Of a DNA stretch of 64,000 nt, positions 57,464 through 64,000 are shown in pieces. This stretch comes from Sarcophilus harrisii. Its lineage: Eukaryota > Chordata > Mammalia > Dasyuromorphia > Dasyuridae. The notes beneath the pieces were generated by a model. That model had not been told where the DNA came from, searched no databases, and worked only from the letters and a program-made list of their open reading frames with translations. The DNA lies in NCBI RefSeq assembly GCF_902635505.1, contig NC_045428.1, forward strand, positions 302,675,107-302,739,106, in the 5' to 3' direction. Made by a program: the position numbers and the translations under genes. Positions within the stretch are counted from its first letter, which is position 1, and each line of letters begins with the position of its first letter.

Positions 57464-57466
<3 letters not shown>

Positions 57467-57873
57467 TTGTTTCTATTGTATATTTGCTCTGAGTTTATAA
57501 AATTGTACTTTTTCTATTAAAAGTAATCATGAAGAAATTTAAATTTTATATGTGTATGTTTATTTTTAAGTGTGGAATTGCAAGTAGAATTTTGCAGTAT
57601 AACTCACTGAGCTTCAGAAACACTCTTGCCATGCAATGTTTGAAGTGCTGTCAATTTCAAAGATTTTGTTTGTCAAGTGTTGTTGAAGGTGATGTGAATA
57701 ACATTGCTTAGAGAAGATTATTTAGCCTCAGATTGAATACTCAAGAAAATTACTACTTCAAAAGGCATTCCATTTTTGGGTAGGTATAAGGCTTAAAAAT
57801 TCTTAAATTGATTTGAAGCCTGCTTCCATGTAACTTTTTTACCCAGTGTTTTTAGTTCTGTCCTTTAGAGTCT

Positions 57874-58050
57874 AGCTTCTTAAATTTAGTATTTCATAAT
57901 TGAACGTGGGGGCTGCAAAACTATGATTATTATCAGGAAATTTTTGATATATATTTACCCATTTTATATACCTATTTACCTGGAGTTATGTAAAAATTTC
58001 TTGAGTGAAAAAGGGTACAAGTAGAAAAAGTTTAAGAAGCTCTGCTCTAG
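57874..58050 (-). mobile_element. hAT-like miniature element, same family as 8648-8835
   Basis: Left end AGCTTCTTAAATTTAG, right end AAAAAGTTTAAGAAGCTCTG, the reverse complement of the left end of the 8.6-kb copy. Interior 'tttcataattgaacgtgggggctgc' is badly diverged. Confidence 0.6.
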
Positions 58051-58311
58051 ATCTGCACAGAATGAATTAAATTTATTTTTCCTGTGACAATCCTTTTTTT
58101 TCCTATGGATGGAGTAAGATGGATACTTAAGGATAGCTACCAGGTCTACTGTCTTCTTTCTCTAAGTCTTCTTTTATTTAGGCTAATTATTCAGCTCTTT
58201 CTCCTTTGGCATCATTTCAAATCACCTCTTATTCTTATTCTATTCTTATTCTTATTCTCCTCATTTTGTCAAACTGAACTTGGTATTCCTGAGATCACCT
58301 ATCTAATGCAG

Positions 58312-58320
58312 TTTGTGTAT

Positions 58321-58360
<40 letters not shown>
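58312..58360. repeat. (GT)n microsatellite
   Basis: Interrupted GT run of about 45 bp. Short ATTCTT repeats lie just upstream (about 58228-58258). Confidence 0.95.
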
Positions 58361-58361
<1 letters not shown>

Positions 58362-58619
58362 GAGAGTCTATACTTGTATTAATATACCCAAATTGGCTTT
58401 GAGGAAGCAACATGGCAGAGAGCACAGAGGGTTGGCTTTATAATTAATAAGACCTTATTTTTAAGGAAAAAAATACCAAATGACACAGTGACATCATATG
58501 AAAGTGTATGCTATATCCTGTATTTGTGGACCACCTCTTATCCTCTGAGACTGAGGTGCATTTCCTCAGTAGGGAAAAATAGGTTATTATGGTTACTTAT
58601 AGCTATCACATCCATGTTA

Positions 58620-58935
58620 GTATTCTTTTCATTTAAATTATTATAATCCCTGGTATATATTGTTCTATTGGCCATCTTTTTTCAAATTCCTCATCTTCAT
58701 CAATTCTTTAGCACAATAATATTCCATGACATTTTGGTCAAAATTTGTTACCTATGAGTAATTACTTTGTTTTGAATTTTTGCTATCACAAAAAGTGACA
58801 GATGTTTTCACAAATCCTTGTCTATTTAGGAATCAATCTGACTAAAAAGGATGGTCTTTTGGTATGACATTTATTTAAACTAACTGTTTTCAAATATCTA
58901 AAGAAAGTGTAAAAAATTCTTGATAAATGAAATTT
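58620..58935 (-). repeat. Old L1 fragment
   Basis: 'agcacaataatattccatgacattttgg', 'ttgctatcacaaaaagtgacagatg' and 'aaaaaggatggtcttttggtatgac' recall the L1 ORF2 end in reverse. Heavily worn. Confidence 0.45.
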
Positions 58936-59039
58936 TATCTTCCATAATACTCCTTTGCTGACAATTTTGGGGTTAAAATAATTTGTATTTTTTTAAAAAA
59001 ATCAAAGCCTGGTATCAGATTTATGTTCCATTCTTTTAT

Positions 59040-59215
59040 TGAATTCATAGAATTTTAGAACTGAAAACCACCTTATGTCATCTATCATTCTTTTTTACTG
59101 ATTAGAAAACTGAGTCCCACAAAAGTGAGGTGATTTGCCTAGAGTAAAATCCCTAGTGATCCAGAGTTGAGACTAGAACCTTGGTTTCCTGATTCTTGAT
59201 TCAATGCATTTTTTC
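59040..59215 (-). repeat. MIR/CORE-type SINE
   Basis: 'ttttagaactgaaaaccaccttatgtcatc', 'tgattagaaaactgagtcccacaaaagtgaggtgatttgcctag', 'gttgagactagaaccttggtttcctgattc'. Confidence 0.65.
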
Positions 59216-59319
59216 ATCATAATATGATATTTCCTTAGGCAACTAATTTGTTTATGTCTGTGCCATGGGGAATATTTTTTGATTGATATTTTGGGAATTT
59301 AGGGAAGAGTTTGTTGCTG

Positions 59320-59447
59320 CCAAAAACTATGGGACCTTGAACAAGTCACCTGCCTTCTCTGAGCATCTGTGAAATAATGTGGTTCTTTTAGATGGTCTAG
59401 TTCTCTTTTAGAACTGAAATCTTTTGGAATCTATAATTGTTTATGAT
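59320..59447 (+). repeat. CORE-SINE fragment
   Basis: 'gggaccttgaacaagtcacctgccttctctgagcatctg', 'agatggtctagttctcttttagaactgaaatctt'. Confidence 0.6.
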
Positions 59448-59454
59448 ACCATCA

Positions 59455-59785
59455 TCTTTGTAGTTGCCCAGATTCACATAGTTATTCTTACCCTCACCCC
59501 ACACATCTAATCAGTTGCCATACCTTATCATTTCAATCTCTCTAACATCTTATGTACATCTCCTTCCCATTCACTAAGCACTACCATAACCTAGGCTCTC
59601 TTCAACTTTTATAATAGCCAAGAGTGCAAGAAGAGGAATAATGCAGAAAAAATGAAAAGGAAGAAAGGGGTCAGGTTGTCACGAGCTCTAAATGACAAAT
59701 AGAGTTTATATTTAATTGTTGAAGCAATAGAAAACTCACTGGGATATATTGAACAGGAAAGTAGCATGATTATAGCTGCATATTA
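59455..59785. repeat. Two L2 fragments in opposite orientations
   Basis: 59455-59615 (+): 'cacacatctaatcagttgccataccttatcatttcaatctctctaacatct', the L2 segment after the RT. 59665-59785 (-): 'gagctctaaatgacaaatagagtttatatttaattgttgaagcaatagaaaactcactgggatatattgaacaggaaagtagcatga', a later L2 segment reversed. A similar + scrap lies at 60030-60130. Confidence 0.55.
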
Positions 59786-60359
59786 GTCAATATTCAGCAA
59801 ACATTTATTAAATATCTACTAGATAATTGGTCCAGAATTGAGGAGGACCTGAGTTCAAATGTGACTTTCATGTGAAGTAAGTGTGTCATTTGGCCTTTTC
59901 CTTTGTTAAAAAGAAAGTCTTAATTACAAAGTCAACCCTCTGTGCTTTCTTCCATGTTAATTCCTCAATGCCAATTTGGGTATATTAGTATAAATATAGC
60001 CTTCAGAATAAATAGCCTGGCAACACAACTTTTGTAACAGCCTTCTTCCTATTTGGTTTCCCTTCTTCAAACCTCCCCATAATCTGATCTGTATTTCACA
60101 CAACTACCAAAGTAATTTTTCTTTTTTTTCTACTCGGGTGTATTCCCTTGGGACTTCTCTGATGGACTTCTTCTCCATGTAGGAAGCTCAATATTGGGAT
60201 AACCCTATCTCCTGTAAGATTTCATCAACCTACTTTATCCTCAATTTCTGCCACTCTGATTGAAGAGAAGATGAAGCTATGAAACTCAGAACTCCATTTT
60301 AAGAGAGATTTCAGTTCAGACATCTCATTTATCATCTGGATGTACTATCTTGGGACTAT

Positions 60360-60654
60360 TCTGACTGATTTTTCTACTGTCTCTTCTCAATAATGTGTGG
60401 GATATAGAAGACCCTTACCCAAAATGACTACTCAGAGATCACTCAAAGTACAAAGCAGAAAGGTTGTTTATTAAACCTCTAGAGGATGAACCTTCCTATC
60501 ACGAGACAAGGGAAAGAGAAAGCTCATGGTAGGAGGGCTAAAGAAGTAGTAAAGATACATAGCTTTTATACAAGAGATTACATCACAAGTAAGAGAGTAT
60601 TGAGAAGGAGAAGGGGAGGCATCTAATTGGTTATTGCAATCTGGAGAGATCTCC
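60360..60654 (-). repeat. Unclassified repeat-like stretch, possibly an LTR-type fossil
   Basis: A compact stretch of distinct composition with a TTTATTAAAC motif that would read as a poly(A)-signal region on the minus strand. Weak pattern recognition only. If it is an LTR fossil, it is a solitary broken one; no internal viral genes were seen beside it. Confidence 0.2.
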
Positions 60655-60858
60655 CATTTCATAATATCATCTAGAGCCATCTTCAGTCATTCTGATTCAT
60701 TTCTGGCCACTGGAGCTTGATGACCAAGGAAAGTGAGGCATGTGACCTTGAACACTCTCCCTCACTTAAATCCAATTCATTTAAGTGCCATGGCATCATG
60801 TTCCTGATGTCATGGTATTCTTTGAGAACAAAGGCCAAATAACATTATATACATACTT
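60655..60858 (-). repeat. Unclassified interspersed repeat, second copy
   Basis: The reverse complement gives CCTTTGTTCTCAAAGAATAC, 'catgacatca', 'aatgaattggatttaagtgagggagagtg', paralleling 38494-38600 (TTGACTTGCACATGAATTGG, 'aaataaggcagagttg'). Confidence 0.55.
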
Positions 60859-60879
60859 CTATAGTATGTACATGATATC

Positions 60880-61013
60880 TTTTCCATCAGAATGTTAGTT
60901 CCTTCAGGGCAGAGAACATTTCATTTTTTTTTATTTGTTTTTGTGCTTCCAGCTGTTAGTATGGTAACTGGTCCATGTAAAGTGCTTAATAAATGTGTGT
61001 TTGTTGATTGATT
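60880..61013 (+). repeat. L2 3' end
   Basis: 'agaatgttagttccttcagggcagagaacatttc', 'gtaactggtccatgtaaagtgcttaataaatgtgtgtttgttgattg'. Confidence 0.8.
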
Positions 61014-61148
61014 GGGGTGGAGAATGAGGAGAGGAGTTGAAGAATAAGTGCTGAAATAGATTTTAAGAGGTAAGCTATAACTCAGCTCTTCTTGTACTCA
61101 CTTGTCCTTTTAATTTTTAAAGTGAATTATCAAGAAATACTTAGCCTG

Positions 61149-61987
61149 CATTGATGCATTGTTGGTGGAGTTGTGAACGAATCCAACCATTTTGGAGAGT
61201 AGTTTGGAACTATGCTCAAAAAGTTATCAAACTGTGCATACCCTTTGATCCAGCAGTGTTACTACTGGGATTATATCCCAAAGAGATTATAAAGAAGGGA
61301 AAGGGACCTGTATGTGCACGAATGTTTGTGGCAGCCCTTTTTGTAGTGGCTAAAAACTGGAAACTGAATGGATGTCCATCAGTTGGAGAATGGCTGAATA
61401 AATTGTGGTATATGAAAATTATGGAATATTACTGTTCTGTAAGAAATGACCAACAGGATAATTTCAGAAAGGCCTGGAGAGACTTACACGAACTGATGCT
61501 GAGTGAAATGAGCAGGACCAGGAGATCATTATATACTTCAACAACAATACTATATGATGACCAGTTCTGATGGACCAGGCCATCCTCAGCAACGAGATCA
61601 ACCAAATCATTTCTAATGGAGCAGTAATGAACTGAACTAGCTATGCCCAGAAAAAGAACTCTGGGAGATGACTAAAAACCATTACATTGAATTCCCAATC
61701 CCTATATTTATGCACACCTGCATTTTTGATTTCCTTCACAAGCTAATTGTACAATATTTCAGAGTCTGATTCTTTTTGTACAGCAAAATAACGTTTTGGT
61801 CATGTATACTTATTGTGTATCTAATTTATATTTTAATATATTTAACATCTACTGGTCATCCTGCCATCTAGGGGAGGGGGTGGGGGGGTAAGAGGTGAAA
61901 AATTGGAACAAGAGGTTTGGCAATTGTTAATGCTGTAAAGTTACCCATGCATATATCCTGTAAATAAAAGGCTATTAAAAAAAAAAA
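61149..61987 (+). mobile_element. Very young 5'-truncated L1, 17-bp target duplication
   Basis: AAGAAATACTTAGCCTG flanks it at 61132-61148 and 61988-62004. It carries an uninterrupted ORF2 C-terminus of 139 codons (61151-61570: MMHCWWSCERIQPFWRVVWN ... RTRRSLYTSTTILYDDQF), the 3'UTR, AATAAA and a pure A tail. It lies in sense orientation within the STXBP5L intron, so its poly(A) signal faces the gene's own direction. Confidence 0.94.
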
Positions 61988-62059
61988 AAGAAATACTTAG
62001 CCTGACTAAGATTAATTGCTGAATTTTATGTAGCATTTTAAGTTTTGCAAAATCACTTT

Positions 62060-62230
62060 TTATTTGTTCCTTTCAAAATCCCTGGGAGTTAGGGACTAAG
62101 GATATTATTATCATCATTTCATAAATTAAGAAATAAGACCAAGACTTCTAAGTAACTTAGACATGTCCAAATAGCTAGTAATTGTTAGAGGAGGAATTTT
62201 AACCTTGCTGACTCTTCCATTTATCTACTA
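62060..62230 (-). repeat. MIR/CORE-type SINE
   Basis: 'tattattatcatcatttcataaattaagaaataagaccaag', 'taacttagacatgtccaaatagctagtaattgttagagg', 'cttccatttatctactatacc'. Confidence 0.6.
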
Positions 62231-63232
62231 TACCTATACCTAGGTATACTTAGTCATACACCATATCGATGTACAAACATGCTAACTTAGAGTATGATCT
62301 TTAGTCCTCAGAGCTGTCTCAGAAGGGAAGAAAAAAGTCTCCTCCCTTTTTCCTCTTCCTTTTCCCCCATTCCCCAGCTTCTTTAACCAATAAATGATAG
62401 GATTTAGAATTTAAATGGTGTCTGTTGCCTGTTAGTGGGGAGGATCACCTTTAAGGGAAATGCTCCCTGTAGTGAGAAGTACAGTGAAAATATGATATTC
62501 CATGAGCTGAAAGTAGGTAGTTAAGGTACATTAGAAGCAATGTCAGGAAAGTTTCATTGGCTTCTGTGTTTGTTAAGAAACCACTGAAGGATTTTTTTCT
62601 ACTCTTCTTTGGGTGAGTCCTTACAGAATGTGAACATAGCAGGAAGGTTCTGAGGGAGAGGGAATGGGGTGATGGGCAAAATGGCTATGTTGGAGAGAAA
62701 TAGGAAATGCAAAATACTTAAGGTGGGTCATAGATCACATGATGTAGAGACCATCATAATCATTAGCACATAGGTCCTTTGCTAGACTTCAGAGCTCTCC
62801 TCTAATCTACCCCATGTCCTATCATTTTATAGTCCCTATAACCTAATCAAATAAGGACTCTTAAAAAGCCTCAAACACCACCAACACAAGGCATTTAAAA
62901 ATATGTCAAACTCTATTAAGAATATTATGTATTCCATTTAAATGTGATTGCATTAAAAGAGCAAAATAGAAACAACTTTTTATATGCAAGAACCCCCTTT
63001 TCCAATTTATTTGCAAATGCAGTGTATAACTGATATGTGATTTTTGTTTTTAAGGAGTAATAATAATGAGCTTCTATTTCAAAGGATTTTTTTGGCCTGA
63101 ATTCTTTAAAAGGCATTCCTAGCTTATTATAGAATGATCTTAGTAGAGGCAGTATTGATCTAACAAGCTCTATTTATATAATTATGACATTTTATTTCAT
63201 TTATGTGATCGTTTGATTGGATACTATTTGTA
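62231..63232. other. Unassigned intron
   Basis: Nothing recognised. Confidence 0.4.
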
Positions 63233-63345
63233 TATCTCTGAGCAGGCCTCTTAGGCCTCATTTCCCTCATCTGTAAAATAAAGGGGTTTGTTTAGGTGAT
63301 CATTGAGGTCCTTTCTAGCTCTAAATGCCATGAACATGTCAGAAA
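63233..63345 (+). repeat. CORE-SINE fragment
   Basis: 'aggcctcatttccctcatctgtaaaataaaggggtttgtttaggtgatcattgaggtcctttctagctctaaatgcca': near-complete match to the common SINE body. Confidence 0.8.
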
Positions 63346-63834
63346 CCTAGGCCAAAAATAATCATGGCTTCTCACCAGAAGAAGGAAGGAATAGAAAAAG
63401 AGCCACATTTAAGAATTAAGTAATAAATATAAAATATAATTATCTAATCTTTTTCTGTTTTGAAAGAAGGCAGGTTAGAGATCAAGTTAACAACCAAAAC
63501 AGGGAAAGAGGCCGAAGAAAAGGAAGCTAGGAGTTGAAAAACTATTCTTCACAATTTTTCCCAAGGTCAACACTGTTTATCTTTAGCTGTGTTTAATTTT
63601 TGGGTCCCATTCTATAAATAGATGGGTCTGTAGGAGTAAAATAAGCTACATTTCTATAACACAAACTTCTTTTGATGTTTAAATTTAACATGCCAATTCT
63701 ATGTCAGATATTCATTCTTATATGGGGAAGATAAGCCTCTTGGAACCACTAAATCTTGTTCCAAGTCTACCATATTTCTGTTCTTCCTATCACTTTAATC
63801 TAATCCTCTATTGGCGTATGAAACTGGTTTGAAC
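63346..63834. other. Unassigned intron
   Basis: Nothing recognised. Confidence 0.4.
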
Positions 63835-64000
63835 ATGTTGACTTAAATCAATTGAAAGGCTTGGGTATGTTTAGCCTGAAAAGGAGAGTAATCAGGGAAC
63901 AGAGGGTAACTATCTTTAAATATTTGAAGAGTTGTCATGTGGAGAAAGGATTAGATTTGATCTATTTGGATCCAGAAAGGAGAACACAAGAACTATTAAG
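63835..64000 (+). repeat. CR1/L3 LINE 3' part, running off the window
   Basis: 'gtatgtttagcctgaaaaggagag', 'taactatctttaaatatttgaagagttgtcatgtggagaaaggattagatttgatctatttggatccagaaagg' match the CR1/L3 3'UTR order (atgtttagcctggagaagag ... tatttgaagggctgtcatgtggaagagggattagatttgttct). Confidence 0.8.

Larger units (their letters stand above)
22084..64000 (+). other. STXBP5L: STXBP5L intron, continuing past the window
   Basis: At least 41.9 kb with no exon recognised. I looked for the expected continuation (TVRHGFPHQPTALAFDP, the start of the first WD40 propeller) and saw none, but a short exon could be missed by eye. The content is repeats, described separately, plus unique AT-rich DNA. Confidence 0.8.

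Noticed and set aside
58084-58443. 119-codon open frame with a Val/Cys/Tyr run
   Set aside because: Its middle is a translated GT microsatellite (VYVYVCVCVCV). No support as a gene.
22084-64000. Second STXBP5L coding exon
   Set aside because: I looked for sequence coding TVRHGFPHQPTALAFDP with an AG before it and a GT after its exon and saw none. A translated search with the tomosyn-2 protein would settle it.
1-64000. CRISPR arrays, bacterial operons, integrated phage or an unknown defence-type system
   Set aside because: The window is vertebrate nuclear DNA. Direct repeats found are target-site duplications, microsatellites or interspersed repeats, not regularly spaced arrays.
1-64000. tRNA or rRNA genes
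   Set aside because: tRNA-like B boxes (GAGTTCAAATC) occur only inside SINEs. No intact cloverleaf was seen.

Overview
The window looks like marsupial nuclear DNA. It is AT-rich and dominated by interspersed repeats in the marsupial style: 5'-truncated L1 copies with intact target-site duplications, short tRNA-derived SINEs (some with an RTE/BovB-like tail), MIR/CORE-SINEs, old L2 and CR1/L3 LINE pieces, and hAT-like miniature elements. The species cannot be named from this sequence alone. Family names rest on remembered consensus sequences, not on a search.

One host gene is supported. A CpG island (about 19.98-21.35 kb) is followed by a coding exon at 21895-22083 on the + strand. This encodes the first 63 residues of STXBP5L (tomosyn-2, a syntaxin-binding WD40/R-SNARE protein of regulated exocytosis) and ends at a consensus splice donor. 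A pyrimidine tract and AG just upstream of the ATG suggest that the ATG lies in the second exon, behind a non-coding first exon in the island. Everything after 22083 appears to be the first coding-side intron, at least 41.9 kb long; I did not find the next exon. The first 19.6 kb is intergenic or promoter-distal and shows no gene.

Layout: 0.37-8.5 kb, old L1 (minus) and L2 pieces. 8.65-8.84 kb, a hAT-like miniature element. 11.3-12.9 kb, a young SINE and a young L1 with an apparent 3' transduction. 14.2-17.6 kb, RTE-tailed and CORE SINEs. 18.3-18.8 kb, a very young L1. 20-22 kb, CpG island, promoter and coding exon. 22-24 kb, repeat-poor intron start. 25.5-26.1 kb, CR1/L3. 29.5-32.6 kb, an old ORF1-type L1/HAL1-like element carrying later insertions. 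35.4-41.3 kb, old L2 remnants broken by a 1-kb L1. 41.5 kb, a 280-bp polypyrimidine tract. 43.1-44.9 kb, a 1.8-kb L1. 47.9-48.4 kb, CR1/L3. 48.7-52.7 kb, nested L1/HAL1. 61.1-62.0 kb, a very young L1. The end of the window enters another CR1/L3.

No new molecular system was found. The best observations are structural: an L1 3' transduction, an insertion that consists only of a poly(A) tail, a pair of nearly identical young L1s, nested LINEs, SINE remnants inside the CpG-island shore, and the exon arrangement of STXBP5L.
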